Shown: piece after piece, positions 54,123 to 64,000 of the stretch
Numbering within the stretch: position 1 is the stretch's first letter
Layout of the letters: each line of letters starts with the position of its first letter
Assembly: GCF_007197775.1 (NCBI RefSeq)
Contig: NZ_CP041638.1
Coordinates: 124,001-188,000 of the forward strand
Source of the DNA: Thalassotalea sp. PS06
GTDB taxonomy: Bacteria > Pseudomonadota > Gammaproteobacteria > Enterobacterales > Alteromonadaceae
DNA length: 64,000 bases
Reading direction: 5' to 3'
Position numbers and translations under genes: made by a program
The notes under the pieces: generated by a model
Seen by the model: only the letters and a program-made list of their open reading frames with translations
Told to the model about the DNA's origin: nothing
Database searches by the model: none

Positions 54123-54533
54123 CTATTGCACCGTTTCCTGTTGGCTATCTAATTCATCCAGCATTGAACGAATATCGCTGATTTCCTCAGCATTGTTGGA
54201 ATTACCAATCGCTCGCATCACCAGTTGTGATAGTGAACCATTAAAGGCTTTTTGCACTAAATCTTTAACCAGTGAACTTTGCGTTTGCACAGCGCTTTCT
54301 GACGGCGCGTAGATATGAGCACGCTGTCTTTCATCACGCAATACCAATTTCTTTTCATGCATGATTTGCAAGATCTTCAATACTGTGGTGTAACCGATGT
54401 GTTGATCTTCAGGAAGGCTATCGTTATGTGCTTGGTGTACCTGGCGAACCGTCGCCGGACCTATCTCCCATAAAATGGTTAATAAAGACAATTCCGCTTC
54501 TGTTGGTTTTCTGTTGGGGCTGGCCATACTCAC
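54123..54533 (-). CDS. BlaI/MecI/CopY family transcriptional repressor
   Basis: A 136-residue winged-helix repressor with the family start (KPTEAELSLLTILWEIGPATVRQV) and IGYTTVLKILQIMHEKKLVLRDERQRAHIY. It should repress itself and the downstream M56 gene until the membrane sensor inactivates it. No beta-lactamase or copper gene lies next to it, so the regulon is unknown. The stop is immediately before the TTG start of the sensor gene, so the two are coupled. Confidence 0.9.
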   Translation of the reverse strand: MSMASPNRKPTEAELSLLTILWEIGPATVRQVHQAHNDSLPEDQHIGYTTVLKILQIMHEKKLVLRDERQRAHIYAPSESAVQTQSSLVKDLVQKAFNGSLSQLVMRAIGNSNNAEEISDIRSMLDELDSQQETVQ

Positions 54534-54631
54534 CTCTTTTTTGTTTTTATCTTAAAACCTAGACTAGCCTGACTTTTCAGCGGGGGCAACTATTTTGTGA
54601 GCAGAAAACAGGCTTCGTTTAAAAAACTAGG

Positions 54632-55207
54632 TCAATCTTCGTAATGGCGCTGCAAAATTGTTGCTAATTGTTTCCCTAACCTTATGACTTGATTAGATTT
54701 ATCTTCCTCCACCAAGCGACCTTGAGCAAAGCTTGAATAGGCACGATTAATCGCAACTTGTTGCGGTAAAACTGTCACTCCCATATTGCTCAGAAGCAGG
54801 CGTAAACAGGACAAGCCGCGGATACCACCAAGCGCGCCAGGTGAAGCCGCCATGATACAGGCAACCTTATCTTTGTATGCGCTAAGGGGCACCTCATCTT
54901 TGCTGGTTGCCCTGGAGGCCCAGTCGAGCGCATTTTTTAATAACGGGCTGTAGGCACTGTTGTATTCCGGAGAGGCAATCAGAATTCCCTGATGATCCAG
55001 CAGTAAGTTCTTAAAGGCATCGGCGTGTTCGGGCATTCCTGATTCTTGTTCAATATCCTGGCAAAATATTGGCATAGGGTAATCAGCCAGATTAATTACC
55101 GTTACTTTACTGCCTGCTTCCTGAGCACCGCGTGCCGCCAGTTTCACCAGTTGTTGATTATAAGAGTCACGCCGAGCGCTTCCCGAAAATGCTAGAATCT
55201 TTGCCAT
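54632..55207 (-). CDS. NAD(P)H-dependent FMN reductase family protein
   Basis: A 191-residue flavodoxin-fold protein with the FMN phosphate loop GSARRDSYN at residues 9-17 and the second flavin loop SPEYNSAYSPLLKNALDW. Such enzymes reduce FMN, quinones or azo compounds with NAD(P)H in the cytosol. ATG 55207 is chosen because the fold begins there; the longer frame to 55258 adds a non-conserved leader. No strong ribosome site is visible. Confidence 0.85.
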   Translation of the reverse strand: MAKILAFSGSARRDSYNQQLVKLAARGAQEAGSKVTVINLADYPMPIFCQDIEQESGMPEHADAFKNLLLDHQGILIASPEYNSAYSPLLKNALDWASRATSKDEVPLSAYKDKVACIMAASPGALGGIRGLSCLRLLLSNMGVTVLPQQVAINRAYSSFAQGRLVEEDKSNQVIRLGKQLATILQRHYED

Positions 55208-55281
55208 AATTAGCGAATTGTCTGTAGTAAGTTGTTCTTTTTTATACCATAGAGGCAAAAAAAAAATTTTGCCAGTGTTGA

Positions 55282-56415
55282 TTATCTTTGCAGATTTATG
55301 GTCAGCATTCGGCCTATGGAACGTGCTGTCTGTTGCAGGTAGCTATAGGCATTTTGCATGGCATTCTCCAGTGTCATAGGTCCGGGTGCGGCACTAAAAC
55401 ATGCCGTCACACCGTGTTGGTAGAGTTGCTCGTAACCTGCTCCAAGCGAGCCACTGATGATGATGCAAGGAGTTTGCTGTTGTCGTGCCTGTTTCGCAAC
55501 GCCAAAGCAGGTTTTACCGGCAAGCGATTGATGATCGGTTTTTCCTTCGCCGGTAATGACCAGATCTGCCCACTGTAAATGCTCTGTTAAACCCGTGGTG
55601 CTACTGATCAGCGAAAAGCCTGAAGAGCGTTTGGTTTTGGCTACCGCTTCAAGCCCAAGTGACAAGCCACCGGCAGCGCCCATTCCCGGCTCTTTAAGCA
55701 AATCAATATCACATCTCGATTGCAGTAAAGAGGCAAAATGCCTGAGATTATTGTCCAATTGTTCAACCATGGTGTCATTGGCACCTTTTTGCGGGCCAAA
55801 TATGGCGCTGGCACCATTATCCCCACAAAGTGGGTTGGTAACATCGCAGGCAATGGCGAATTCAATATCTTTAACCTTTGGATGTAAATTTTTGAAATCG
55901 ATATGGCTGAGCTTGTTCAGGGCGCCACCACCGGGACCAATGTCTTGCCCTTGTGCATTCAACAGTCTGACTCCTAAGGCTCGCAGTAAACCGGCACCAC
56001 CATCATTAGTGGCGCTGCCACCAAGTCCGAGAATGATTTTATTCGCGCCCTGGTTAATTGCCTCGATAATAACTTGGCCAGTGCCAAAACTGTCGGCTAC
56101 CAGTGGGTTCCGCTCATTAGCGGAAAGTAACTCAAGGCCCGATGCGGCGGCCATTTCGATGATTGCCAGATTGTCGATTTTGCCCCACTGGCTTTGAATG
56201 CTCCTTCCCAGCGGGTCTTTAACATCAACGGTTTCCAGGCTGCCACCCATGGCGCTGGTAAGGGCTTCAACAGTACCTTCGCCACCATCGGCAAGCGGCA
56301 AACAACGTATGTCAACATCAGAAATGGATTCGGATAAACCCTCGGCGATGGCTTTCGCTACATCCGTAGCCGACAGGCTTTCTTTAAATGAGTCTGGTGC
56401 TACAAGTATCTTCAT
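55282..56415 (-). CDS. Glycerate kinase (GlxK/GarK type)
   Basis: A 377-residue class-II-type kinase phosphorylating D-glycerate, expected to give 2-phosphoglycerate. It begins MKILVAPDSFKESLSA, with LPLADGGEGTVEAL, GLGGSATNDGGAG near 128-140, DVTNPLCGDNGASAIFGPQKGA and VITGEGKTDHQS. Length is normal. ATG 56415 is used; the upstream TTG at 56433 is not needed. Between this gene and the FMN reductase gene is an A/T run with GGCAAAA/TTTTGCC arms (55254-55273), possibly a weak terminator. Confidence 0.92.
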   Translation of the reverse strand: MKILVAPDSFKESLSATDVAKAIAEGLSESISDVDIRCLPLADGGEGTVEALTSAMGGSLETVDVKDPLGRSIQSQWGKIDNLAIIEMAAASGLELLSANERNPLVADSFGTGQVIIEAINQGANKIILGLGGSATNDGGAGLLRALGVRLLNAQGQDIGPGGGALNKLSHIDFKNLHPKVKDIEFAIACDVTNPLCGDNGASAIFGPQKGANDTMVEQLDNNLRHFASLLQSRCDIDLLKEPGMGAAGGLSLGLEAVAKTKRSSGFSLISSTTGLTEHLQWADLVITGEGKTDHQSLAGKTCFGVAKQARQQQTPCIIISGSLGAGYEQLYQHGVTACFSAAPGPMTLENAMQNAYSYLQQTARSIGRMLTINLQR

Positions 56416-56478
56416 GTTAATCACTGTTAACAAAACATTAACTTGAGCTTAAGGCAAAAATAGGGGCTTGGACAATGG

Positions 56479-56512
56479 AAAAAAATTAACCTCTTCGAGT
56501 GAAGAGGTTAAT
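56479..56512 (-). terminator. Terminator after tex
   Basis: On the minus strand ATTAACCTCTTC pairs with GAAGAGGTTAAT around a four-base loop, followed by a T run. It lies 27 bases beyond the tex stop. Confidence 0.88.
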
Positions 56513-56538
56513 TAGGGGGAATTATCTTGCAATGCGGT

Positions 56539-58866
56539 TTATTTTTTCGCTTTGGCAAAGGCTTCGGCGAACGCATTACCCATCATGCTATTGGCAGGTT
56601 GTTTATCGCGTTGGCGATTTTGCGAACTACGCTGCCCTTGCTTAGCGGCTTTGTTGCTAGAATTACTCTTACTGCGATTGTCGGATTTACCAGCATTAGC
56701 GGTTTCATTCAGGCGCATAGTCAATGAAATACGTTTGCGCTTTACGTCCACTTCCAACACTTTTACTTTAACAATATCGCCGGCTTTAACCACGTCATGG
56801 GGGTCGCTGACAAACTTGTCGGTTAACGACGAGATGTGAACCAGGCCATCCTGATGCACACCGATATCAACAAAGGCACCAAATTTAGTGACATTACTGA
56901 CAACCCCTTCAAGAATCAGGTTTTCGGTAAGGTCGGTAAGTTTGTTTACCCCTTCTTTAAATTTCGCGGTTTTAAATTCACCGCGAGGATCGCGACCCGG
57001 TTTTTCCAGCTCGCTTAAAATGTCTTTAATGGTCGGTAAACCAAATTGCTCAGTAACAAAGTTTTTCGCGTCAAGCTGTTTAATGTGCTGTTGCTCGCCT
57101 ATCAGTTGCTCGACCGCTAATCCTGATTCACTCGCCATGCGATTGACCAGCTGATAGCTTTCTGGATGCACACCAGAAGCGTCAAGCGGATTATCACCTT
57201 GGTTGATGCGAATAAAACCGGCTGCCTGCTCAAAGGCTTTTGGTCCCAAGCGAGCGACTTTTAACAATTGCTGGCGGTTGTTAAAGGCGCCATTCTCGTC
57301 TCGGTAAGCTACGATGTTTTGTGCCATGGTGCGGGTAAGACCGGCTACCCTGGCTAATAATGGAATCGATGCTGAGTTCGCATCTACGCCAACGGCGTTT
57401 ACACAATCTTCTACAACAGCATCAAGGCTTTTACTTAACTGGCTTTGACTAACATCGTGTTGGTATTGGCCAACGCCAATCGCTTTCGGTTCAATTTTTA
57501 CCAATTCTGCTAACGGATCCTGCAATCGTCGGGCAATCGATACGGCACCACGTAAGGAGACATCAAGCTCTGGGAATTCTTTAGCAGCGGTTTCCGAGGC
57601 TGAATAAACACTGGCGCCTGCTTCAGAGACAATCAATTTCGCGGGCTTATTACCGCTCAATTCTGCCAGCGCTTCCGCGACTAAGGTATCGGTTTCACGG
57701 GACGCGGTACCGTTACCGATGGCAACCAACTCGATCTTGTGTTCATTAATCAGATGCGACAAGGTGCGCATCGATTTTTGCCAGTGATTTTGCGGCTCAT
57801 GCGGGAAGATGGTCGTGGTGTGTAATAACTTACCGGTAGCATCGACAACGGCTATCTTACAACCGGTGCGAATACCAGGGTCTATGCCCATGGTGACTTT
57901 CGGGCCACCCGGTGCTGCCATCAACAAGGCCTTGAGGTTGCGGGCAAATACATCAATAGCTTCCAGTTCAGCGGCCTCGCGCATACTCGAGATTAATTCG
58001 GTTTCCAGAGAAAGGCCTAATTTCACTTTCCAGGTAAGACGCACGACACGGTTGAGCCAGTTCGCGACATTTTGCTGATTTAAGTGCAGCTGATAATGGT
58101 CGCGGATCATCACTTCTGCTGATGATTCGGTTAACTCACTGTTCGGATCAACATCCAGGCTAAGCTGTAAAATACCCTCGTTGCGGCCACGCAAAATAGC
58201 CAGTGCCCGATGCGAGGGTATGGTGCTTAACTTTTCACTAAATTGAAAATAATCTTTATATTTATGAGCGCCCTGTGCTGATTCATCGCTAACTTTCGCG
58301 GTAATATGCGCTTGTTTTAATAAATGTCGACGTAACTTTTGAATAAGCTGCGCATCTTCACTAAATCGTTCCATCAAAATATACGCGGCACCATCTAACA
58401 CGTCTTTGCTTGTCGCAAAACCGGCGTCGCTATCAATGTAAGCCTGTGCCTGCTGTTCAGGATCAAGGTTCCAATCTGCCAGCAGTGCGTCGGCTAATGG
58501 CTCGATTCCGGCTTCGATGGCAATTTGTCCTTTGGTGCGACGTTTTGGCCGATACGGCAGGTACAAATCTTCCAGGCTGGTTTTATTGTCCGCTTGCTCA
58601 ATCGCCTGGCGAAGTTCAACGGTTAGCTTGCCTTGTTCATTAATATTCTTCAGGACCAGGTCTTTGCGTTCCTGTAATTCCCGAAGATAGGTAAGTCGCT
58701 GTTCAAGATGACGCAGATGGTTATCATCGAGACCCTGGGTGACCTCTTTACGGTAACGGGCAATAAAAGGCACGGTGGCACCTTCATCAAGAAGATTGAT
58801 GGCGGCCTGGACCTGAGAAGAGTTGACGGAGAGTTCCTGAGCAATTTGCTGGGAAATGTTAATCAT
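56539..58866 (-). CDS. tex: Transcription accessory protein Tex
   Basis: A 775-residue nucleic-acid-binding protein: N-terminal helical Tex domain (about 1-190), YqgF/RNase-H-like domain starting [18 protein letters not shown] near 325, helix-hairpin-helix region (about 490-560, [22 protein letters not shown]), and a C-terminal S1 domain ([21 protein letters not shown]) near 650-720. The tail is Ser/Asn/Lys-rich. It is divergent from greB, as in enterobacteria where yhgF lies beside greB. TTCGCAG/CTGCGAA at 58895-58910 forms an inverted repeat in its 5' region. Confidence 0.95.
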   Translation of the reverse strand: MINISQQIAQELSVNSSQVQAAINLLDEGATVPFIARYRKEVTQGLDDNHLRHLEQRLTYLRELQERKDLVLKNINEQGKLTVELRQAIEQADNKTSLEDLYLPYRPKRRTKGQIAIEAGIEPLADALLADWNLDPEQQAQAYIDSDAGFATSKDVLDGAAYILMERFSEDAQLIQKLRRHLLKQAHITAKVSDESAQGAHKYKDYFQFSEKLSTIPSHRALAILRGRNEGILQLSLDVDPNSELTESSAEVMIRDHYQLHLNQQNVANWLNRVVRLTWKVKLGLSLETELISSMREAAELEAIDVFARNLKALLMAAPGGPKVTMGIDPGIRTGCKIAVVDATGKLLHTTTIFPHEPQNHWQKSMRTLSHLINEHKIELVAIGNGTASRETDTLVAEALAELSGNKPAKLIVSEAGASVYSASETAAKEFPELDVSLRGAVSIARRLQDPLAELVKIEPKAIGVGQYQHDVSQSQLSKSLDAVVEDCVNAVGVDANSASIPLLARVAGLTRTMAQNIVAYRDENGAFNNRQQLLKVARLGPKAFEQAAGFIRINQGDNPLDASGVHPESYQLVNRMASESGLAVEQLIGEQQHIKQLDAKNFVTEQFGLPTIKDILSELEKPGRDPRGEFKTAKFKEGVNKLTDLTENLILEGVVSNVTKFGAFVDIGVHQDGLVHISSLTDKFVSDPHDVVKAGDIVKVKVLEVDVKRKRISLTMRLNETANAGKSDNRSKSNSSNKAAKQGQRSSQNRQRDKQPANSMMGNAFAEAFAKAKK

Positions 58867-59019
58867 AAAACCATATCCTGATGCAGTTTAATGCTTCGCA
58901 GTGCTGCGAATATTGAATTGACAGTTGTATACTAGGAATAAATCATATAATCCAGTACTTTTCGACGAAACCGTCGTTGCCGGCGACAATGTTTACAACA
59001 TTTTACCTAAAGAAAGTTA

Positions 59020-59505
59020 ATGAAGCGATCAAATTACATTACCCGTCAGGGCTGGCAAGTCCTTGATGATGAGCTTAAGTTTTTGTGGAAACAGGAACGA
59101 CCTAAAGTCACCCAAGCGGTATCTGAAGCTGCAGCTTTGGGGGATCGCAGTGAAAATGCCGAATACATTTATGGTAAAAAGCGTTTGCGTGAAATTGATA
59201 GACGAGTGCGTTTTTTAATGAAACGTCTCGACGAATTGACGATTGTTTATCCGCAGCGTCAGCAAGCCGGAAAAATTTTCTTTGGCGCTAAAGTCGGTTT
59301 AATTGATGAAGATGATCAACAGGTAAACTATCAACTTGTTGGTCCCGATGAATTTAATGTCAGTGAAGGAAAAATCAGTATTGATTCGCCAATCGCCAGG
59401 GCTTTGCTCTCAAAACAAGTCGGTGACGAAGTCATGGTAAAGACCCCTCAGGGCGAAAGGTATCTGGAAGTTATTAGCATTGACTATGATTTCAGCACCT
59501 TTTAG
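59020..59505 (+). CDS. greB: Transcription elongation factor GreB
   Basis: A 161-residue factor that enters the RNA polymerase secondary channel and stimulates transcript cleavage in stalled complexes. The N-terminal coiled coil carries the acidic tip and signature GDRSENAEYIYGKKRLREID, and RVRFLMKRLDELTIV marks GreB rather than GreA. The C-terminal FKBP-like domain is complete. AAGAAAG precedes the ATG. It leads into ompR-envZ after 162 bases, with a separate promoter for those genes. Confidence 0.94.
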   Translation: MKRSNYITRQGWQVLDDELKFLWKQERPKVTQAVSEAAALGDRSENAEYIYGKKRLREIDRRVRFLMKRLDELTIVYPQRQQAGKIFFGAKVGLIDEDDQQVNYQLVGPDEFNVSEGKISIDSPIARALLSKQVGDEVMVKTPQGERYLEVISIDYDFSTF

Positions 59506-59586
59506 AAACGCTAACAGGACTGATAGCGCCTTTATTCTTAGTCATAATTTGTAACAAAAGCAGAAGTTTATTTGCAATTAGGGTTT

Positions 59587-59614
59587 TTGACATAAAAAGG
59601 GAATAGCTTATAGT
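59587..59614 (+). promoter_or_regulatory. Sigma-70 promoter for ompR-envZ
   Basis: TTGACA at 59587-59592, 16-base spacer, TATAGT at 59609-59614, giving a near-consensus promoter 54 bases before the ompR ATG. Confidence 0.75.
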
Positions 59615-59667
59615 GCTAAGTAGACACAAAACGGTTCAACATTGATAAACAATAAGCGAGACAAACC

Positions 59668-60393
59668 ATGGGACAGGAAACCCCAAAAATACTAGTCGTA
59701 GATGATGATATGCGCCTTCGTGCGTTATTAGAGCGCTATTTGGTCGAGCAGGGGTTTGTAGTGCGAAGCGCTGCTAATGCGGAACAAATGGATCGCTTGC
59801 TAGAGCGAGAGAACTTTCATTTGTTGGTATTAGACTTAATGCTTCCCGGTGAAGACGGTTTATCAATTTGTCGTCGTTTACGTCAAAACGAAAATGAAAT
59901 TCCTATCATTATGCTGACTGCTAAAGGTGATGAAGTGGATCGTATCATCGGCCTTGAGTTGGGTGCCGATGATTACATGCCGAAACCGTTTAACCCTCGC
60001 GAACTCCTGGCAAGGGTAAAAGCCGTATTGCGACGCAAAACTCAGGAAGCACCCGGAGCGCCATCGATGGCCGAAGATGTCATTGAATTTGGAGAGTTTG
60101 CCCTAAATCTTGGTACCCGTGAGATGCGCAAAGGCGATATCAGTATGCCGCTAACCAGTGGTGAATTTGCGGTATTGAAAGCGCTTATCACCCACCCTCG
60201 TGAACCATTATCCCGGGATAAATTAATGAATCTGGCTCGTGGTCGTGATTATTCAGCGCTTGAGCGTAGCATTGATGTTCAGGTGTCTCGTCTGCGCCGG
60301 ATGCTAGAGCAGGATCCTGCCAACCCTCGCTATATCCAGACCGTCTGGGGCCTGGGCTATGTATTCGTGCCAGATGGCTCGGCAGCAGGTTAA
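59668..60393 (+). CDS. ompR: Osmolarity response regulator OmpR
   Basis: A 241-residue regulator with receiver domain (acidic VDDD at 11-14, phospho-Asp56 in LVLDLMLPG, Lys in YMPKPFNP) and winged-helix domain (PLTSGEFAVLKALITHPREPLSRDKLM, YIQTVWGLGYVF). The sequence follows E. coli OmpR closely, including DKLMNLARGRDYSALERSIDVQ. It controls porin and envelope genes in response to EnvZ. The envZ gene starts nine bases after the stop. Confidence 0.95.
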   Translation: MGQETPKILVVDDDMRLRALLERYLVEQGFVVRSAANAEQMDRLLERENFHLLVLDLMLPGEDGLSICRRLRQNENEIPIIMLTAKGDEVDRIIGLELGADDYMPKPFNPRELLARVKAVLRRKTQEAPGAPSMAEDVIEFGEFALNLGTREMRKGDISMPLTSGEFAVLKALITHPREPLSRDKLMNLARGRDYSALERSIDVQVSRLRRMLEQDPANPRYIQTVWGLGYVFVPDGSAAG

Positions 60394-60402
60394 TCTTTAT
60401 TT

Positions 60403-61698
60403 ATGAGATTATTGCCGCGCAGCGCATTCGGCCAGACCGTTTTATTGATAGGCTTTTTGTTACTCATCAACCAGGTCGTATCTTATGTCTCTGTCGCGGT
60501 TTATGTCATTAACCCGAATCTGCAACAAATCAATCAACTGCTGGCAAAGCAGGTTAAAGTCGTTTTTATTGACGGCGGTGATGCTAAATTTAGTCCGGCA
60601 TTGGCGGAAGCATTTCATCAGGAAACCGGTATTGGTGTTTATCGCGAGCGCGATGCACAAATGTCAGGTTTATCTCAAGCCGTTTACTATCCCTATTTAT
60701 CTCAGCAAATGAGTGAGTTACTCGACGGGGAAGCGGAAGTTCGGGTGTCCCAGGGAGAAGAGTATCTGTTCTGGATTCGCCCACCACAGGCGCCGAGTTT
60801 ATGGGTAAAAATCCCGCTTGAGGGAGTGGAAGAGCAGGGCAGCTTTTCACCACTTATCTCGTTCCTGGTGTTGATTGGTATTCTCAGTGTCGCCGGCGGC
60901 TGGTTGTTTGTCCGCCAGTTGAATCGCCCGTTAAAGGCCTTACAGCGAGCAGCTGAAGATGTTGGCCGTGGTAAGTTTCCTGAACCATTGAAAGAGCAGG
61001 GCTCTACCGAAGTCATGGCGGTGACCCGGGCTTTTAATCATATGTCTAAGGGCATCAAGCAGTTAGAGTCCGATCGCAGCTTGTTAATGGCGGGTATTTC
61101 CCATGACCTGCGAACGCCTCTAACCCGTATTCGCCTTGCCAGCGAGATGATGTCGGAAAATGAAGATTACCTTAAAGAAGGCATTGAAAAGGATATCGAT
61201 GATATGAACGCCATCATCGATCAGTTCATCGACTATATTCGCCAGGACATGCAAGAAAATACCCAGCAGGTCAATGTTAATCAGCTGGTTGAAGACGTGC
61301 TCGAGCAAGAAGCGGTCGAGGACAGGCAGTTCGTGGTCAATTATGGTGAGTCGGTAGAGATTCCTATGGTACACGTAGCGATGAAGCGGGTATTGGCAAA
61401 TCTATTGCAAAACGCCTTGAAGTACAGTGATGATGCTATCGAGATCACTACCGAGGTAGATCGTCGTCGAAACGTAGCCTGTATCCAGGTTGCCGATAAT
61501 GGGCCCGGTATTCGTGATGAAGATATTGAGCGTTTGTTTGAGCCGTTCACTCAGGGAGATACCGCCCGAGGGACTAAAGGCAGTGGTCTGGGGTTAGCGA
61601 TTATTAAGCGAATTGTTGATGGCCATGGTGGTCATGTTCGCCTGAAAAATCGCCGCCAGGGCGGGCTGCTGGCGATCGTCGAATTACCGCTCAAATAG
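60403..61698 (+). CDS. envZ: Osmosensor histidine kinase EnvZ
   Basis: A 431-residue inner-membrane kinase: TM1 (about 10-35), a periplasmic domain of about 115 residues, TM2 (about 147-168), HAMP, and HisKA with His234 in [16 protein letters not shown]. The HATPase has [18 protein letters not shown] and [13 protein letters not shown]. It phosphorylates and dephosphorylates OmpR. Operon with ompR as in other gammaproteobacteria. Ends 45 bases before the stop of an opposing small membrane protein gene. Confidence 0.94.
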   Translation: MRLLPRSAFGQTVLLIGFLLLINQVVSYVSVAVYVINPNLQQINQLLAKQVKVVFIDGGDAKFSPALAEAFHQETGIGVYRERDAQMSGLSQAVYYPYLSQQMSELLDGEAEVRVSQGEEYLFWIRPPQAPSLWVKIPLEGVEEQGSFSPLISFLVLIGILSVAGGWLFVRQLNRPLKALQRAAEDVGRGKFPEPLKEQGSTEVMAVTRAFNHMSKGIKQLESDRSLLMAGISHDLRTPLTRIRLASEMMSENEDYLKEGIEKDIDDMNAIIDQFIDYIRQDMQENTQQVNVNQLVEDVLEQEAVEDRQFVVNYGESVEIPMVHVAMKRVLANLLQNALKYSDDAIEITTEVDRRRNVACIQVADNGPGIRDEDIERLFEPFTQGDTARGTKGSGLGLAIIKRIVDGHGGHVRLKNRRQGGLLAIVELPLK

Positions 61699-61743
61699 GT
61701 AGCATTTTCCCTCAGGATCCTTTTCGGCAATCGAGTCGCTTGC

Positions 61744-62082
61744 CTAGTAAATGATATTGACGGTTATCGCGAAGCAGTTTAACGCTAGAATAATCAGCAA
61801 CACGCCCCTGGACATTTCTTTATTTAAGGCGCAAAAAGCCATTGCCGCGCCAATCTGTAAAAATTTACCTAAACCAACGCCAACAATAATACCTAAGGAA
61901 TGGGCTAAATATCTGATAACCAGGTTTGCTTCTAAATCTATGCTGCCCTGGGTCATAAATCGATAAGTGGTCAGAAAATCAAAGATTGCGGAAACGATGA
62001 GAAGGCCCCACAAGACTTTGTGGGTTTGCAGTGCGTACAACAAGTTCTCTTTGAGAGGGACTTCTTGATCAAGAATTATCAT
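61744..62082 (-). CDS. Small membrane protein, DUF5658-like
   Basis: A 112-residue protein with three membrane segments (about 24-45, 60-84 and 90-111). The pattern FDFLTTYRFM ... EANLVIRYLA ... GVGLGKF recalls the DUF5658 family, whose function is not known. It lies between envZ and pckA on the minus strand. A terminator after pckA separates the two, so it must have its own promoter in the 62083-62225 stretch. No catalytic residues are evident. Confidence 0.65.
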   Translation of the reverse strand: MIILDQEVPLKENLLYALQTHKVLWGLLIVSAIFDFLTTYRFMTQGSIDLEANLVIRYLAHSLGIIVGVGLGKFLQIGAAMAFCALNKEMSRGVLLIILALNCFAITVNIIY

Positions 62083-62225
62083 GTTGGTTTTATGCTTTCA
62101 GTGGCTGTTGTTATTTATTCCTGTTACTGCTTTACGGGTTTTATAAAACGATTCACCTGATGCCTCGACTATACATATCCGGAGACAAAACATTCGGTTA
62201 GATAATTAAAGTTAGATGGGAAACT

Positions 62226-62261
62226 AAAAAAAAGCCACTTACTGCATTAGCAAGTGGCTTT
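62226..62261 (-). terminator. Rho-independent terminator after pckA
   Basis: On the minus strand AAAGCCACTT pairs with AAGTGGCTTT around an 11-base loop and runs into a string of eight T residues. Confidence 0.9.
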
Positions 62262-62339
62262 AAGGTCGGGAACCTAGTTGGATTGATGTTAGACGCTACA
62301 ATCCAAAATGATCATTAAGCGCCTGAACGGGACTCCGTA

Positions 62340-63959
62340 CTAGGCCTTAACTTTAACTTGTGGACCGGCAACAACCAGATTTTCACCATGGATGGTATCG
62401 GTGAACTTTTCGAAGTTTTGAACAAACAGTTCAGCCAGATTTTCTGCTTTTTCATTCCAGCTTTGCGAATCTTCATAGGTATCACGAGGATCAAGAATAC
62501 CATCGTTAACACCTGGTAAGCTGGTAGGAACATTGAGATTAAACACTGGCAAAGTTTTGTTTGGTGCGCTTTCGATAGAGCCGTCTAAAATCGCATCGAT
62601 GATAGCTCGGGTATCCTTAATGGAAATACGCTTGCCAGTACCATTCCAACCAGTATTCACTAAGTAAGCTTCAGCGCCCGATGCCTGCATACGTTTGCGC
62701 AGAACCGCGGCATATTGGGTAGGATGCAGGCTAAGGAACGCCGCACCAAAACAGCTTGAGAAGGTTGGCGTAGGTTCAGTAATACCTCGCTCAGTACCTG
62801 CTAACTTAGCTGTAAAACCAGAAAGGAAGTAGTACTCAGTCTGCTTTTCATCGAGTTTTGCTACTGGTGGTAGTACACCGAACGCATCGGCGGTCAAAAA
62901 GATTACTTTGGTGGCGTGGCCAGCTTTTGAAACTGGCTTAACGATATTATCGATGTGATAAATCGGGTACGAAACTCGGGTATTTTCGGTTTTTGAACCG
63001 TCGTCATAATCGATATTACCTTGATCGTCTACTACAACATTTTCTAACAGGGCATCGCGACGGATAGCTTGATAAATGTCTGGTTCGTTTTCCTGACTCA
63101 GGTTAATGGTTTTCGCATAACATCCACCTTCGAAGTTGAAAACGCCATTGTCGTCCCAACCATGCTCATCATCACCGATAAGCTGACGTTTTGGATCGGT
63201 AGACAGGGTAGTCTTACCGGTTCCTGAAAGGCCAAAGAAAATGGCTACGTCGCCTTTTTCACAAACGTTGGCGCTGCAATGCATCGAGGCAATGCCTTGA
63301 AGTGGTAGCAGGTAGTTCATCATCGAGAACATACCTTTTTTCATTTCGCCGCCGTACCAGGTACCGCCGATAAGCTGGATGCGCTCGGTCAGGTTAAAAG
63401 CAATAAAGTTTTCCGAATTTAATTCTTGTTGTTGCCAGTCAGGGTTGTTGGTCTTCGCACCATTCATCACCACAAAGTCTGGCTCGTAATCGGCAAGCTC
63501 TTCATCGCTTGGACGAATAAACATGTTTTTCACAAAATGAGCCTGCCATGCTACTTCGGTGATAAAGCGAACTTTCAAGCGTGTGTCCGGATTTGCGCCA
63601 CAGAAGGTATCCATTACAAACAAACGCTTTTCGGATAATTGCTTGGTGACCAGACCTTTTAGCGATGTCCAGGTTTCCTGAGACATAGGTTTGTTGTCGT
63701 TTTTACCTTGATCTGACCACCAAACGGTATCGCGAGTCAGATCATCACGAACAATATATTTATCTTTTGGAGAGCGACCAGTAAAAATGCCAGTATCTAC
63801 TGCGACTGCGCCAGACTTAGTGACGACACCGCTTTCATAGCCTTCCAGACCGGGCTTAGTTTCCTCAATGAAGAGTTGCTCATAAGAAGGGTTATGGATA
63901 ATTTCCGCAGTATTTTCAATGCCGTATTGGGTTAGATCAAGTGACTTGGCGGCGGTCAT
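62340..63959 (-). CDS. pckA: Phosphoenolpyruvate carboxykinase (ATP)
   Basis: A 539-residue gluconeogenic enzyme converting oxaloacetate and ATP to phosphoenolpyruvate, CO2 and ADP. It shows [11 protein letters not shown] near 60-70 for substrate binding, the kinase-1a P-loop [10 protein letters not shown] at 243-252, kinase-2 IGDDEHGW at 261-268, and the adenine-binding region later ([15 protein letters not shown]). Full length is present. AGGAG lies about nine bases before the ATG; the promoter is mostly outside the window. Position next to envZ/ompR matches enterobacterial order. Confidence 0.97.
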   Translation of the reverse strand: MTAAKSLDLTQYGIENTAEIIHNPSYEQLFIEETKPGLEGYESGVVTKSGAVAVDTGIFTGRSPKDKYIVRDDLTRDTVWWSDQGKNDNKPMSQETWTSLKGLVTKQLSEKRLFVMDTFCGANPDTRLKVRFITEVAWQAHFVKNMFIRPSDEELADYEPDFVVMNGAKTNNPDWQQQELNSENFIAFNLTERIQLIGGTWYGGEMKKGMFSMMNYLLPLQGIASMHCSANVCEKGDVAIFFGLSGTGKTTLSTDPKRQLIGDDEHGWDDNGVFNFEGGCYAKTINLSQENEPDIYQAIRRDALLENVVVDDQGNIDYDDGSKTENTRVSYPIYHIDNIVKPVSKAGHATKVIFLTADAFGVLPPVAKLDEKQTEYYFLSGFTAKLAGTERGITEPTPTFSSCFGAAFLSLHPTQYAAVLRKRMQASGAEAYLVNTGWNGTGKRISIKDTRAIIDAILDGSIESAPNKTLPVFNLNVPTSLPGVNDGILDPRDTYEDSQSWNEKAENLAELFVQNFEKFTDTIHGENLVVAGPQVKVKA

Positions 63960-64000
63960 TTTAGCTGTGCTCCTGAGTGCGTGTTATTGTTGCTATAACA

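Noticed and set aside
55556..56197. 213-residue plus-strand frame
   Set aside because: It is antisense to glycerate kinase, which has all family motifs; no ribosome site.
58918..58951. greB promoter TTGACA with TATAAT
   Set aside because: The two hexamers are 22 bases apart, too far for a sigma-70 promoter; another -10 may be used but none is convincing.
1..64000. CRISPR array, tRNA or rRNA genes
   Set aside because: No regularly spaced direct repeats and no recognisable tRNA or rRNA sequence were seen by eye; a covariance-model scan would be decisive for tRNA.

Overview
The window (about 44% GC by impression, densely coded on both strands) reads as a chromosome segment of a marine gammaproteobacterium of the order Alteromonadales. 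A Colwelliaceae/Thalassotalea-like host is my best guess from protein style and gene order; I could not run a search. The housekeeping blocks keep enterobacterial synteny: yibQ-envC-gpmI facing yibN(rhodanese)-grxC-secB-gpsA-trmL, cpxRA facing cpxP, and tex facing greB-ompR-envZ with pckA beyond.

Region 1 (1-35.6 kb) is a large exopolysaccharide locus of the exosortase A (XrtA/EpsH) type. On the minus strand at the left end lie the polysaccharide export lipoprotein, chain-length determinant, tyrosine autokinase, outer-membrane barrel and AAA ATPase (cut by the window edge). Facing them is the polyprenyl-phosphate sugar transferase that starts repeat-unit synthesis. The middle holds seven glycosyltransferases, a Wzx-type flippase, an O-antigen-ligase-like polymerase, a FemAB/GNAT-like protein, two NodB-type deacetylases plus a divergent His-rich protein that may be a third, a CapK-like adenylate-forming enzyme, two sulfotransferases, an oxidoreductase-epimerase fusion and two genes I cannot name. 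The right end holds exosortase itself and the TPR lipoprotein PrsT. Together these form a Wzx/Wzy-type pathway that should make a deacetylated and probably sulfated secreted polysaccharide. The exosortase would process PEP-CTERM proteins, none of which is encoded in this window.

Region 2 (35.6-42.5 kb) is housekeeping: cell-wall hydrolase control (envC), glycolysis (gpmI), redox (grxC), protein export (secB), phospholipid precursor synthesis (gpsA) and tRNA modification (trmL). Two inverted copies of a MITE-like element of about 269 bp (about 90% identical by hand alignment) sit at 32.5 kb and 40.1 kb.

Region 3 (42.5-56.4 kb) has a TetR-controlled RND efflux pair, a FieF-type metal exporter, an alpha/beta hydrolase, the Cpx envelope stress system with a CpxR box upstream of cpxP, a BlaI/M56-TonB sensor pair, an FMN reductase and a glycerate kinase.

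Region 4 (56.5-64 kb) has tex, greB, ompR-envZ with a near-consensus sigma-70 promoter, a small membrane protein, and pckA with a clear terminator. No rRNA, tRNA, CRISPR array, transposase or phage gene was seen.
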